NCBI GenBank assembly: GCA_047600805.1
Contig: JASGKG010000001.1
Location: 2,480,001 to 2,544,000 of the forward strand
DNA: 64,000 nt
Reading direction: 5' to 3'
DNA from: JADKHC01 sp047600805
Lineage (GTDB): Bacteria > Verrucomicrobiota > Verrucomicrobiia > Opitutales > Opitutaceae
The notes below the pieces were generated by a model. That model did no database searches, had not been told where the DNA came from, and saw only the letters and a list, made by a program, of their open reading frames with translations. Positions within the stretch are counted from its first letter, which is position 1; each line of letters begins with the position of its first letter. The translations under genes and the position numbers were made by a program. Of this stretch, positions 50,363-60,430 are shown in pieces.

Positions 50363-53251
50363 ATGGCGCAAGACTTGAAAGACACGTTGCAGCTCCCGAA
50401 AACGGATTTTCCGATGCGAGCGAACCTCGTTGGCCGCGAACCGGCCCGCTTGGCGCATTGGGAAAAGTTAGGCCTTTACGGCGCTATTCAGAAGAAAAGA
50501 GGCAGCGGCGATGGCGCCCCAAACGACAAGGTCTTCGTGCTCCACGACGGGCCGCCGTTCACCAACGGCGACGTCCACATCGGCACTGCGCTCAACAAGA
50601 CGCTCAAGGATATTGTACTGCGGTACAAGTCGATGCGCGGCTACCGCACACCGTATGTCCCGGGCTGGGACTGCCACGGTTTGCCGATCGAACAAAAGGT
50701 CATGCGCCAACTGCAGGCCGATAAAAAGACCATCACGACGGCAGAGATGCGCACGCTGTGCGACGAATTTTCCGAAACCTGGATCAAGAAACAAACCTCC
50801 CAATTCAAGCGCCTCGGCGTGCTCGCCGATTGGAAATCGGAATACAAAACCAAAGCTCCCGCCTACGAGGCCGACATCATCCGCACGTTCGCCGCGTTTG
50901 TCGAAAAGGGTTTGGTCTACCGCTCGAAGAAACCGGTTTATTGGTCCATCCCTTTTGAAACCGCGCTCGCCGAAGCCGAAATCGAGTACAAGGACCACGT
51001 TTCCCCTTCGATTTGGGTGAAGTTCCGCGTGCCGGAAGAAGAAGCCAAAAAGTTCGGCCTGCCCACGGACAAACCGCTTTTCGTCGTCATCTGGACGACC
51101 ACGCCGTGGACGATCCCCGCGAATCTCGCGATCGCCGTTCACCCGGACGTTGAGTACGTGGTCGCAGATCTCGGCTCACAATCGATTATCGTCGCACAGC
51201 CGTTGCTCAGCTCGGTTTTAACCGCCGCAAAGGTGGAAGCCCAGCCCGCGATTCTGAAAACGGTCAAGGGCGCCGAACTCGAAAAGCTCGCCCCGCGTCA
51301 TCCATTTATTGATCGCGCCTCGCCTGTCGTGCTCGCCGATTACGTCACGACCGACAGCGGCACCGGTTGCGTGCACACCGCTCCCGGCCACGGCTCCGAA
51401 GACTATCTCACCGGCCTCAAATACAAGCTCGAGATCTACTGCCCGGTCGGCGACGACGGCAAATACCTCGACGACGGCAAAGTCCCGGCCGACATGGTGG
51501 GCCTGAGCTGCCTCGAAACCGTCGAAGACCTGGAAAAGAAGCGCACTTCACCCGCCAACATCGCCGTCCTAAAAAAGCTCGATGCCGCCGGAGCGCTGCT
51601 CGCGAAAGAAAAATACACGCACCAATACCCGCACTGCTGGCGCTCGAAAACGCCGATTATTTTCCGTGCCGTTGACCAATGGTTCGTGTCGCTCGACAAA
51701 AACGACACACGCAAAACCGCACTCGACGCTATCGGTAAAGTCGCGTGGATTCCGGCCTGGGGCGAGTCACGCATCCGCGGCGCCGTCGAAGCCCGTCCCG
51801 ACTGGTGCATTAGCCGCCAGCGTTCCTGGGGCGTGCCGATCATCGCCTTCTACGACGAAAAGAAAACCGCCTACCTCGACGGTTCCGTCGTCCGCGCCGT
51901 CGCCGCCAAGATCGAAAAGCAGGGCACGAATTTCTGGTACAATGCCACACCCGCGCAAATCCTGGAAGGGGTCACGCTTCCCGCCGGCTGGCCCGCCGCT
52001 GACAAACTCACCTGCGGTCGCGACACGCTCGACGTGTGGATAGATTCTGGTTCGTCACACGCGGCCGTCCTCAAACATGGCCAAGGTGGCACGCAATGGC
52101 CGGCCGACCTCTATCTCGAAGGCAGCGACCAGCATCGCGGTTGGTTCCAATCTTCGCTCTGGACCGGCGTCATCGCTCAAGGCGGCGCCCCGTACAAGCG
52201 CGTGCTCACTCACGGTTTCATCGTCGGCAAAGACGGCAAAAAGATTTCCAAGTCCGGCCAGTACGAAAAACCTCCGACCTCCGACAACTACATCGCGCAA
52301 TACGGCGCCGACGTGATCCGCCTGTGGATCGCCTCGCAGAATTTCACCGACGACATCCGCGTCTCCGATCTCGACAAAGACCTGAAGGATCCGTCGAGCA
52401 TCTTGAACATCGTTGCCGAGTCGTATCGCCTTCTTCGCAACACGTTCCGCTACCAGCTCTCGAACCTTTTCGATTTCGATGCGGCAAAGAATCTCGTTCC
52501 TATCGAACAGATGGATACGCTGGACCGTTGGGCGCTTCATCATACCGCTGCGTTGATCAAGGAATGCACCGCGGCCTACGAGGCCTACGAATTCCACCGC
52601 GTTTATCAGCTCTGCAACCATTTCTGTTCGACCACGCTGTCCGCGGTTTACCACGACATCCTTAAAGACCGTCTCTACACGCACGGCACTCAAAGCCCGC
52701 TGCGCCGCTCGTCGCAGACTGCGATTTACCATATTTTCCAAGCGCTGGTGAAACTCCTCGCTCCCGTGCTGACGTTCACCGCCGACGAGGCTTGGTCGTT
52801 CGGAACGGCGAAAAAGGAATACACGGACGACTCGATTCATCTGCAGGATTGGCCCGAAGCGCCGGCTGCTTGGACGAATCCGGAAATCGATGCCGAGATC
52901 ACCGCGCTGCTCAAGATTCGCGCACAAGTTAACGAGACGATCGAACCACATCGGGCCGCCGGAAAACTCGGCAAGTCACTCGACGCCGCTGTCACTCTGA
53001 GTGTTTCTCCGGACAGCGATGCTGGAAAACTCCTACAGAAGCACCATGACTTTTTGCCGGAGCTTTTCATCGTTTCGCATGTCGCACTCGCTTCCGCTTC
53101 AGCTCCCTCTTTGACCATTCATATCCGTCCCTGTCAGGAACTCGGGCACGCACGTTGTCCGCGTTGCTGGCGTTGGGTACCGGCGCTCGAAACCGTGGCA
53201 CAGGCGCAAGTCTGTCCGCGGTGCGCTGAGGCGTTAAAATTTCAAGGCTAA
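50363..53251 (+). CDS. ileS: Isoleucyl-tRNA synthetase
   Basis: 962 residues. Class I HIGH motif in FTNGDVHIGTALNKTLKD, CP1 editing domain with TTTPWTIPANLAIAVHPD and GTGCVHTAPGHGSEDY, KMSKS motif as GKKISKSGQ, the Trp/Cys motif WCISRQRSWGVP, and a C-terminal zinc knuckle CPRCWRWVP with a second pair CPRC. All parts for a bacterial type IleS are present. No T-box is seen in the 137-bp leader. Confidence 0.97.
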   Translation: MAQDLKDTLQLPKTDFPMRANLVGREPARLAHWEKLGLYGAIQKKRGSGDGAPNDKVFVLHDGPPFTNGDVHIGTALNKTLKDIVLRYKSMRGYRTPYVPGWDCHGLPIEQKVMRQLQADKKTITTAEMRTLCDEFSETWIKKQTSQFKRLGVLADWKSEYKTKAPAYEADIIRTFAAFVEKGLVYRSKKPVYWSIPFETALAEAEIEYKDHVSPSIWVKFRVPEEEAKKFGLPTDKPLFVVIWTTTPWTIPANLAIAVHPDVEYVVADLGSQSIIVAQPLLSSVLTAAKVEAQPAILKTVKGAELEKLAPRHPFIDRASPVVLADYVTTDSGTGCVHTAPGHGSEDYLTGLKYKLEIYCPVGDDGKYLDDGKVPADMVGLSCLETVEDLEKKRTSPANIAVLKKLDAAGALLAKEKYTHQYPHCWRSKTPIIFRAVDQWFVSLDKNDTRKTALDAIGKVAWIPAWGESRIRGAVEARPDWCISRQRSWGVPIIAFYDEKKTAYLDGSVVRAVAAKIEKQGTNFWYNATPAQILEGVTLPAGWPAADKLTCGRDTLDVWIDSGSSHAAVLKHGQGGTQWPADLYLEGSDQHRGWFQSSLWTGVIAQGGAPYKRVLTHGFIVGKDGKKISKSGQYEKPPTSDNYIAQYGADVIRLWIASQNFTDDIRVSDLDKDLKDPSSILNIVAESYRLLRNTFRYQLSNLFDFDAAKNLVPIEQMDTLDRWALHHTAALIKECTAAYEAYEFHRVYQLCNHFCSTTLSAVYHDILKDRLYTHGTQSPLRRSSQTAIYHIFQALVKLLAPVLTFTADEAWSFGTAKKEYTDDSIHLQDWPEAPAAWTNPEIDAEITALLKIRAQVNETIEPHRAAGKLGKSLDAAVTLSVSPDSDAGKLLQKHHDFLPELFIVSHVALASASAPSLTIHIRPCQELGHARCPRCWRWVPALETVAQAQVCPRCAEALKFQG

Positions 53252-53278
53252 ATCTTAGAACCCCCAATCCGATCTATT

Positions 53279-54259
53279 ATGGCCAAGCTCAAAAAACCCG
53301 CGCCCCACGCCAAAAAGCCCGCTCCCAAAAAGACGGTGAAGAAGCCTGCTCCCCAAAAGAAACCTGTAGCCGCCCCCGCGAAAAAGCCCGCGCCCAAACC
53401 GGCTCCCGTAACAAACAAGCAACCACCGGCCGACGAGCCGAAGCCAAAACCTGCAGTGCCGTCCAACGATAATAAAAAAACCAATTCCACCGACAAGAAG
53501 GAGTCCGCACGCGAACTCCTCCGCAGCCGCATTCTCGGAAACAAAAAAGCGTCCAAGCCCATCGCGTTCAGCCTCGATGAGGTTCGCGAGATCGCAAAAA
53601 CGACCGCCAAAGCCTCGCCCGAAACGGCTGAAGCCAAACCGGCCGCAGCCAAGCCTGCTCCGAAAACCGGCAAAACCGTCGATGTCACCAAGACTGCGCA
53701 ACCCGCACAGCCTAACCACGTAAAAGCTGCGTCTCTCTCCGACATTCTCGGCTTCAATCCCAAGCGCGCCACCAAACCGCCCATGGAAGAAGACGTCGAA
53801 ACCGTCCCGGAAAAATTCCGCCGCTATTACAAGCTGCTGCTCGACCTCCGCAACCATTTGACGGAGGGCATCACGCTTCACAGCGAAGAAACTCTCAAGC
53901 GTTCCGCCAAGGACGACGCCGGCGATCTTTCCAGCTACGGCCAACATATGGCCGACGCCGGAACCGACACCTTCGATCGCGATTTCGCGCTCAGCTTGGT
54001 CTCAAGCGAACAAGAAGCGCTCACGGAAATCGATGCCGCCATCAAGCGCATCAAAGACGGCTCCTACGGCACCTGCGAAATCACCGGCAAGCCGATCGCC
54101 AAGGAACGCCTCTCTGCGGTTCCCTTCACCCGCTATTCTGCCGAGGCGCAAAAAGAAATTGAGCGTAATCGTATGCGCACCCGCACGTCCGCTGGCTTGT
54201 TCGGCGAACTCGGTGAAGACGGTGCGAAGATCGAAGACGGCGGCGGCGACGACGAGTGA
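53279..54259 (+). CDS. DksA/TraR-like protein with Lys/Pro/Ala-rich N-terminal extension and degenerate zinc finger
   Basis: 326 residues. Residues 1-60 are a repetitive Lys/Pro/Ala tail (KKPAPHAKKPAPKKTVKKPA), with a second low-complexity stretch near 105-145. The C-terminal 120 residues are DksA-like: a coiled-coil stretch (FRRYYKLLLDLRNHLTEGI), then YGTCEITGKPIAKERLSAVP and TRYSAEAQKEIE. Of the four zinc cysteines only the first is kept; the others are replaced by Thr, Ser and Ala. It may still bind RNA polymerase. It starts 28 bp after ileS and overlaps lspA by 4 bp. Confidence 0.88.
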   Translation: MAKLKKPAPHAKKPAPKKTVKKPAPQKKPVAAPAKKPAPKPAPVTNKQPPADEPKPKPAVPSNDNKKTNSTDKKESARELLRSRILGNKKASKPIAFSLDEVREIAKTTAKASPETAEAKPAAAKPAPKTGKTVDVTKTAQPAQPNHVKAASLSDILGFNPKRATKPPMEEDVETVPEKFRRYYKLLLDLRNHLTEGITLHSEETLKRSAKDDAGDLSSYGQHMADAGTDTFDRDFALSLVSSEQEALTEIDAAIKRIKDGSYGTCEITGKPIAKERLSAVPFTRYSAEAQKEIERNRMRTRTSAGLFGELGEDGAKIEDGGGDDE

Positions 54260-54834
54260 GCGAACTCAGCGCGCCACCTCCCGCTTCAACCACGACCGGC
54301 GCCACCCCGGCGCCGCGTCTGCAGCGGATATTGGCCTATCGCTGGCTCTTGTCACTCGCGCTCGGCGTCTTCATCCTCGATCAGCTTACGAAGTTCGTGA
54401 TCGTGCAGGTGCTGCCCTATAATCCGCAGCACCTGCACAACTCGCATACTGACGTCACCCTCGTCCGCGGCTTTTTCTACCTCATTCACGTCGGCAATAC
54501 TGGCGCCGCTTGGAGTCTGTTTGCCGGCAGAAGCACGATGCTCGCCCTTCTCGCTGTTGTGACGCTCACTGCGATTTTCTGGTGGCGTCACTCGCTGGGA
54601 CTCAAACTGCGCGCAGTTCAAATTAGTTTCGGACTGCTCTGCGGCGGCATCATCGGAAATCTGGTCGACCGGCTCGTTTACGGCCACGTCATCGACTTCC
54701 TCGATTTTCATTTTGGCAGTTACGTTTACCCCACCTTCAACATCGCCGACTGCGGCATCTGCGTAGGTGTTGGCCTGTACCTTTTGTACTCCTTTCGAAA
54801 CTCGACACCCCGCGCACCGACTTCCGCGGCCTGA
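54256..54834 (+). CDS. lspA: Lipoprotein signal peptidase LspA
   Basis: 192 residues from a GTG at 54256 that overlaps the preceding stop (GTGA). Four membrane segments. The catalytic Asp pair is in GGIIGNLVDRLVYGHVIDF and FNIADCGICVG, and GNTGAAWSLFAG is the conserved first motif. It cleaves prolipoprotein signal peptides in the inner membrane. ileS-dksA-lspA is a common order. Confidence 0.95.
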   Translation: MSELSAPPPASTTTGATPAPRLQRILAYRWLLSLALGVFILDQLTKFVIVQVLPYNPQHLHNSHTDVTLVRGFFYLIHVGNTGAAWSLFAGRSTMLALLAVVTLTAIFWWRHSLGLKLRAVQISFGLLCGGIIGNLVDRLVYGHVIDFLDFHFGSYVYPTFNIADCGICVGVGLYLLYSFRNSTPRAPTSAA

Positions 54835-54953
54835 TCCCCAGCACCACGCCAAGGCAAAGAGATCTTTTGCGAATCGTCCGATTCAGTTCACTCTAACGAA
54901 AGAGTCCTCTCAGCGTGTCACTGCCCTATCGGGGACTGCACGCTTATCATTTT

Positions 54954-56000
54954 ATGAGCAGCAAAGACGTTTTTATCGGCACCGATAGCGGCGCAACCAC
55001 TTCCAAGACCGGCGGCATTTGGGCCAAGGACGGTTCCATCGTCTCCCACAAACTCCTTCAAACTTCCACCAAGTCCCAGGACGGACGCGAAGCCGTCGTG
55101 AAAGGCTGGATACAGGGCGCCAACGAGTTTCTCACAGAAAACCAGCTGACATGGGCACACGTCAAGGGCGTCGGCTTGGCTATCCCCGGGCCGTACAAGA
55201 GCTACGGCGTGCTTGACCACAGCGCCAATCTACCGGCCAGTTTCGAAGGCTGGGATTTTCATGCCGACTACAGCCGCGCGCTTTCGGCCGCAGCAGGTCG
55301 CTCGATTCCGCTCGTCGTTGGAAACGACGGCAACTTGGGCGGCGTCGGCGAGGCTTGCCTCGTGCGGGGCGGACGAAAAGCGTCTGTTTTAATGCTAGCG
55401 CCCGGTTCGGGTTTAGGCACCGCCTACATCGATCAAAATGGCATGCCGCTCGACGGCGACACCCTTGCCGGCATGGAAGCTGGTCACATGCCCGCGCCTC
55501 TCCACTTGCTCGGCGGCGTGCGTCCCTACAAATGCGGTTGCGGGCGCGACTGGGGCTGCGTCGAAGCTTACACGACGATCTCCGGCTTGGGCCAATTGCT
55601 TGAGGACACGCTGAAGAAATTTCCAAACCACGAGCTAGCGACATCGACCTCCCCGACCAAGGAAAAGGTTCTTTCGCTCCGCACCCGCGCCCAAAAGGGC
55701 GATCCGCTCGCCTTGGAAATTTTCGATTTCCAAGCCCGCGCCATGGGACTGCATATCGCCAACCTCACGATGGCTCTCGATCCGGGATACGTGGTTATCG
55801 GTGGCGGTTTGATCGACCCCGAAGCGACCACACCAGAATTCCGCGAGCGCTATTTGCGTCTCATGCGCGAAGCTGCCGCGCCCTACCTCTTTCCTGCACA
55901 ACGCGCGCGGATGAAAATCGTCGCGGCCTCGCTGGGCGAGCTTTCCCAGGCCATCGGCGCCGCTCTCGTCGCGATGTACAGCAGCGCGAACGGCAAATAG
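54954..56000 (+). CDS. ROK-family sugar kinase (glucokinase-like)
   Basis: 348 residues from the ATG at 54954. N-terminal phosphate motif FIGTDSGATTSKTG, sugar site VVGNDGNLGGVGEA, LMLAPGSGLGTAYI, the catalytic and zinc region EAGHMPAP and CGCGRDWGCVEAYTT (CxCxxxxCxE, the ROK zinc motif), and VVIGGGLID. It phosphorylates a hexose, probably glucose or an amino sugar; which is not clear from sequence. Confidence 0.88.
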   Translation: MSSKDVFIGTDSGATTSKTGGIWAKDGSIVSHKLLQTSTKSQDGREAVVKGWIQGANEFLTENQLTWAHVKGVGLAIPGPYKSYGVLDHSANLPASFEGWDFHADYSRALSAAAGRSIPLVVGNDGNLGGVGEACLVRGGRKASVLMLAPGSGLGTAYIDQNGMPLDGDTLAGMEAGHMPAPLHLLGGVRPYKCGCGRDWGCVEAYTTISGLGQLLEDTLKKFPNHELATSTSPTKEKVLSLRTRAQKGDPLALEIFDFQARAMGLHIANLTMALDPGYVVIGGGLIDPEATTPEFRERYLRLMREAAAPYLFPAQRARMKIVAASLGELSQAIGAALVAMYSSANGK

Positions 56001-56074
56001 TCCCAACTAGTCACAACCGGCAGCGCTCTTGTTTCAGCGGCGCCTCCACGCCGCGTTCAGAGCGCGTCGCGCTT

Positions 56075-56947
56075 TTATTCCACGTTGGCGATCTGCTCGC
56101 GCACGCGTTCGAGTTCGTTCTTCAGTTCGATGACGTTGCGAGAAATCGTCAGGTCGTTGGCCTTGCTGCCGATCGTGTGAACTTCCCGACCCATTTCTTG
56201 GAGAATAAACTCCGCCTTTCGACCGATCTCGCCCGAACTTTTCAGCAACGAAGTGAATTGTTCGAAATGGCTGCGAAGACGGGTAAGTTCCTCCGAAATG
56301 TCGCAACGGTCGGCGAAGAGCGCGATCTCCTTGAGCACGCGCTCATCGTTGAGATCTAGCTCCAATCCAGCTTGGCGCAGCCGTTGCGTGAGTTGCTCTC
56401 GATAGTTTTTCGGAATCTGCGGAGCCCGCTCACCGACCGCCACGGCGTGGTTTTGCAAAATCTGCAAACGGGCCAGAAAATCCGCCAGCAAGGCCGCCCC
56501 TTCTTTGGCGCGCATCTCGGCAAAAGCCTTCAACGCGCTTTCCAGCGTCGCCAAAACGATCGGTTCCGCGACATCCGACGGCGGCACGGCGGTGGCTTTG
56601 CGTTGGGAATTCGCAATCTGCCAGAGGAGATCCGTCGTCGGCGCAAACGGCACACTTTGCTTGGCGGCGAGATCCTTGAGCTTTGCCAACACTTCCGAAC
56701 TCGCTGCTTCGTCCCATTCGACAATCTGCGCGCCTGCGGCACCCGTCAGTTCAAGGTTCACGTGGACTTTGCCCCGCGACGCGTATTTGCGAACGAGATC
56801 GTTGATGGCCGGCTCGAGCGGCTCCCATTCTTCAGGAAGCGAAACCGTGAGATCGAGCGTCTTGCGATTCACCGAGCTCACCTGCGCCGTGAGAGTTTGC
56901 GCTCCGAGCGAGGATGTCGCCCGACCAAAACCGGTCATGCTTTTCAT
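56075..56947 (-). CDS. yicC: YicC-family endoribonuclease
   Basis: 290 residues. It begins MKSMTGFGRATSSLGAQTLT and ends in the conserved C-terminal domain with RCDISEELTRLRSHFEQF, SGEIGRKAEFILQEMGREV and RNVIELKNELERVREQIANV. YicC has RNA-cleaving activity toward small RNAs in E. coli; the role here is inferred from homology. It lies 52 bp downstream of trpB on the same strand. Confidence 0.93.
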   Translation of the reverse strand: MKSMTGFGRATSSLGAQTLTAQVSSVNRKTLDLTVSLPEEWEPLEPAINDLVRKYASRGKVHVNLELTGAAGAQIVEWDEAASSEVLAKLKDLAAKQSVPFAPTTDLLWQIANSQRKATAVPPSDVAEPIVLATLESALKAFAEMRAKEGAALLADFLARLQILQNHAVAVGERAPQIPKNYREQLTQRLRQAGLELDLNDERVLKEIALFADRCDISEELTRLRSHFEQFTSLLKSSGEIGRKAEFILQEMGREVHTIGSKANDLTISRNVIELKNELERVREQIANVE

Positions 56948-56999
56948 AAAAGGATCAACAACTCAAAAGGGCCAAATGACAAGACCGCAAAACGCGCGG

Positions 57000-58223
57000 T
57001 TACTTCACGTTCTTCAACATCGCCTGGACCTGCTGCACGTCTTTGTCGCCACGACCGCTCAGGCTAACGATGATAATTTTATCCTTGGGCAACTCCTTCG
57101 CCCGCTTGAGCGCATAGGCCAAGGCATGGGTCGATTCGAGCGCCGGAATGATGCCTTCGAGCCGCGAGCAAAGCTGGAAGGTTTCCAGAACTTCATCGTC
57201 GCAGGCATACGCGAAATCGATCCGGCCGCGCTCGCGATAAAACGCATGCTCCGGCCCCACGGCCGCATAATCCAGCCCGGCGCTCACCGAATGCGTGAGG
57301 TCGATTTGGCCATCGCCATCTTGCAAAACGTAAGTCTTCGCTCCCTGCAACACGCCCAAACGTCCACCGGCAAAACGCGCAGCGTGATCGCCACGTTTGA
57401 TGCCGCGGCCACCGGCCTCCACACCGACCATGCGAACGTTCGGTTCCTCCAAAAATTCGAAGAACAAACCGATGGCGTTGCTGCCGCCGCCCACACAAGC
57501 GATCAGTTCGTCGGGCAAACGGCCTTCGCGAGCCAAAATCTGCTCCTTCGCTTCCTGACCAATCACGCGATGGAAATCGCGCACCATTTTGGGATACGGG
57601 TGGGAACCATACGCCGTACCTAAAACGTAATGGGTATTGCGCACGTTCGTCACCCAATCGCGCATGGCCTCGTTGATCGCTTCCTTGAGCGTTTTCTGCC
57701 CCGCCTCGACACCACGAACTTCCGCGCCCATCAGCCGCATGCGGAAGACGTTCAACGCCTGACGCTCCATGTCGACTGCGCCCATGTACACAACACATTC
57801 CAGGCCGAACTTTGCGCAGGCCGCCGCCGTGGCCACACCGTGCTGGCCCGCACCCGTTTCAGCGATGATGCGTTTTTTGCCCATGCGACGCGCGAGCAAA
57901 ACCTGGGCGAGCGCATTGTTGATCTTGTGCGCTCCGGTGTGCAGCAGGTCCTCGCGTTTAAAGTAAATCTTTGCCCCAGCGATATGGTTCGTGAGGCGTT
58001 CCGCAAAATAGAGCTCCGTCGGTCGGCCGGCAAATTCCTCGAGGTGGTGTTTGAGCTCCGCTTGGAACTGCGGATCGGCTTTCGCCTCCTCGTACGCGCG
58101 ATCCAGCTCCGCCAGCGCCGTCATAAGCGTCTCGGGCACATAAACGCCTCCATAAACCCCGAAGTGACCGGCAGCGTCGGGTAATGAGAATCGATCGATT
58201 TTGGGAGCGGCGGCGTTTGACAT
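57000..58223 (-). CDS. trpB: Tryptophan synthase beta chain TrpB
   Basis: 407 residues. FGVYGGVYVPETLM at the N-terminus, the PLP lysine in KREDLLHTGAHKINNALAQ, ETGAGQHGVATAAACA, ACVGGGSNAIGLFFEF, and the C-terminal SLSGRGDKD. It makes tryptophan from indole and serine. trpA is not adjacent. Confidence 0.97.
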   Translation of the reverse strand: MSNAAAPKIDRFSLPDAAGHFGVYGGVYVPETLMTALAELDRAYEEAKADPQFQAELKHHLEEFAGRPTELYFAERLTNHIAGAKIYFKREDLLHTGAHKINNALAQVLLARRMGKKRIIAETGAGQHGVATAAACAKFGLECVVYMGAVDMERQALNVFRMRLMGAEVRGVEAGQKTLKEAINEAMRDWVTNVRNTHYVLGTAYGSHPYPKMVRDFHRVIGQEAKEQILAREGRLPDELIACVGGGSNAIGLFFEFLEEPNVRMVGVEAGGRGIKRGDHAARFAGGRLGVLQGAKTYVLQDGDGQIDLTHSVSAGLDYAAVGPEHAFYRERGRIDFAYACDDEVLETFQLCSRLEGIIPALESTHALAYALKRAKELPKDKIIIVSLSGRGDKDVQQVQAMLKNVK

Positions 58224-58325
58224 GGAGAGCTAGACTGAACGCTCCGCCTCGAGGGAGGCAAATCGGTTTTGCGATTCCGCGAACAGCCGCATCTCAGCCC
58301 AGGGAGTACAGCTTCGACGGCCTGC

Positions 58326-59759
58326 TTAAACCCGTTTCACCGTCACGACGGTTAAGTCGTCGCGCTGCGTCGCACCCCCTGAAAAACGGCGCACGGCATC
58401 GAGGATGCCATCGTTGATCTGCCGGGCGGTGCGGGTATAGATGCTGCGCACCCGCTCCGCCAGACGCGTCCCGGAGAATTCCTTGCCTTCGTTGTTGGGC
58501 GCTTCGGTGATGCCGTCGGTGTAAAGAATCAGCACCTCGCCGTGTTTCAGCGATTCGCGGCGGTCAGTGATGACGGCCTCAAAAAGATCCGGATCGACCA
58601 AACCCAGCGGCATGCCTTCGGCTCCGACGTACTCGGAACTCAAGCCACTCCCGACGTGCCGGAGAAACAATGGCAGTTCGTGACCGGCGCGAGCAAACAC
58701 CACTTCGTTTTCCGCAGAGTCGATCACCGCATACGCGATCGTGATAAAGAGGTCTTTCCGAAGATCGCCGGAGAGCACTCGATTCAGCTCGGTCAACACT
58801 TTCGCCGGCGAGTCGTAACGCGGTGCGATCTGCCTCAGATTCGTCCGGCAAATCGCCATCAGCAGCGAAGCCGGAATCCCCTTGCCCGAAACATCCGCTA
58901 TCGCCACGCCGAGCCGCGTCTCGGAAAGGGCGAAAAGATCGTAGAAGTCGCCGCCCACTTTTTGTTCTGGTATGTAGCGTGCGTCGATATCGAGGCCTTT
59001 GATCTTCGGCGCCTCGCGTGGCAAAAGCATCTGCTGAATACCACTCGCCAGGGACAAATCCATGTCGAGCTGGTTCTTTTCAATCTGGTAGCTGAGGTAG
59101 TCGGCGTTGTGCAGCGCCAGCGCCGCCTGCTCGGCGAGCGATTGCACAAGGGAAAGATCGGTCTCGTTGAACGGCTGGCCGTCAGCCGGGTTTGTCACCG
59201 CGAGCACTCCGAAAAACCGATCCCTAAACACCAAAGGCACTGCGATCACCGACTTCACGGCCAAAGCGGGGTCGTCATGTTTGACAATACGCGGATCGGA
59301 GGCCGCGTCCGTAATGAGTTCGGCTTTGCCGGTGTCGGCCACGCGCCCCACTACACCTTCGCCCACGGGAAATGACTCCGACTTTAAAACCTGCTCGATA
59401 AACTTTGCGCGCGAAGTCAGTCGGCCCTTCACGGACTCAGGCAGCGGTCGATGCGGAGGAAACAAACCTTCCAGCGCCGCTCCGCGCATCATGTTCTCCG
59501 AGGTGCGTTCGAAAATGCACGCGCTGAGCGCGCCCGTGCACAAAATCGAGGCATGCACGATGCGCTGGTAGAGCTCGTCGCGGCGCGGATTTTCTCCCAG
59601 CGCTTGCGCCATGTGGTGCATGAAATCGACTACGATTTGAGTCTCCTCCGTAACGACTTTTTTTTCCGCAGCCATCCGTTCCAGCTGACGCTGGGCGCGA
59701 TAGTAGAAGAGGAAAAGGGCGAGCGCACCGGTGGCTACGCCGAGCACGAAATAAACCAT
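58326..59759 (-). CDS. Membrane-anchored GAF and PP2C/SpoIIE-type phosphatase
   Basis: 477 residues from the ATG at 59759. One N-terminal membrane segment (VLGVATGALALFLFYY), a GAF domain (about 65-230, with VGRVADTGKAELI and GVLAVTNPADGQPF), then the SpoIIE/RsbU-type PP2C domain (GLDIDARYIPEQKVGGDFYD, VAIADVSGKGIPASLLMA, VLILYTDGITEAPN and the terminal RDDLTVVTVKRV). The metal-binding Asps are present. Such proteins activate partner-switching sigma or signalling pathways; no anti-sigma genes are adjacent. Confidence 0.93.
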   Translation of the reverse strand: MVYFVLGVATGALALFLFYYRAQRQLERMAAEKKVVTEETQIVVDFMHHMAQALGENPRRDELYQRIVHASILCTGALSACIFERTSENMMRGAALEGLFPPHRPLPESVKGRLTSRAKFIEQVLKSESFPVGEGVVGRVADTGKAELITDAASDPRIVKHDDPALAVKSVIAVPLVFRDRFFGVLAVTNPADGQPFNETDLSLVQSLAEQAALALHNADYLSYQIEKNQLDMDLSLASGIQQMLLPREAPKIKGLDIDARYIPEQKVGGDFYDLFALSETRLGVAIADVSGKGIPASLLMAICRTNLRQIAPRYDSPAKVLTELNRVLSGDLRKDLFITIAYAVIDSAENEVVFARAGHELPLFLRHVGSGLSSEYVGAEGMPLGLVDPDLFEAVITDRRESLKHGEVLILYTDGITEAPNNEGKEFSGTRLAERVRSIYTRTARQINDGILDAVRRFSGGATQRDDLTVVTVKRV

Positions 59760-59862
59760 GGGTCTACAGAAAGAGGTTTCATCTGTGGCAGCTTGAGCAG
59801 CATTCCGCAATGGCGGAAATCTGCTTGCGCGGAAACGTTTCCGAGGCCTTGTTCGCTTCTTT

Positions 59863-60375
59863 ATGAGTACACCCGCCACTGCCAACGAGACCGCGATCAT
59901 CAAAACCGCCTACGGCGATATCACCATCGCCTTCTGGCCCGATGTCGCTCCCAAGACCGTCGAAAACTTCAAGAAGCTAGCCCGCGAAGGCTTTTACGAC
60001 GGCACCGCGTTTCACCGCATCATCAAAGGTTTCATGATTCAGGGCGGGTGCCCCAACACAAAAGCCGGCGGCAAAGGCATGCCCGGCACGGGCGGTCCTG
60101 GCTACCAGATCAAAGCCGAGTTTAACTCCAAGCCACACGTCCGCGGCGTGATTTCAATGGCCCGCTCGGCGCACCCCGACTCCGCTGGCAGCCAATTTTT
60201 CATCTGCCACGGCGACGCTCGCTTCTTGGACAAGCAATACACCGCGTTCGGCCAACTCACCGCCGGCGACGACGTCCTCGAGCGTCTCGCGACGGTTCCG
60301 TGCAGCGGCCCCGAGCGCAGCACGCCCATCGAGCGCGTGGCCATCGAGAGCGTCCGCATCGTCCCGGCTGCTTAA
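59863..60375 (+). CDS. Cyclophilin-type peptidyl-prolyl isomerase
   Basis: 170 residues, no signal peptide, hence cytoplasmic. FYDGTAFHRIIKGFMIQGGC contains the catalytic Arg; the segment SAGSQFFICHGDARFLDKQY and TAFGQLTAGDDVL are standard. It speeds X-Pro isomerisation in folding. Confidence 0.95.
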   Translation: MSTPATANETAIIKTAYGDITIAFWPDVAPKTVENFKKLAREGFYDGTAFHRIIKGFMIQGGCPNTKAGGKGMPGTGGPGYQIKAEFNSKPHVRGVISMARSAHPDSAGSQFFICHGDARFLDKQYTAFGQLTAGDDVLERLATVPCSGPERSTPIERVAIESVRIVPAA

Positions 60376-60401
60376 GCGCACCGTATCAAACTCCCTCCAC
60401 C

Positions 60402-60430
60402 AAGGCGCCATCTCCACGGCGCCTTTTTTT
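60402..60430. terminator. Bidirectional terminator between the cyclophilin and TPR-protein genes
   Basis: aaggcgcc/ggcgcctt stem with an 8-base loop and a T run on the plus strand. It terminates the cyclophilin gene; the converging gene's stop codon overlaps its edge. Confidence 0.85.
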
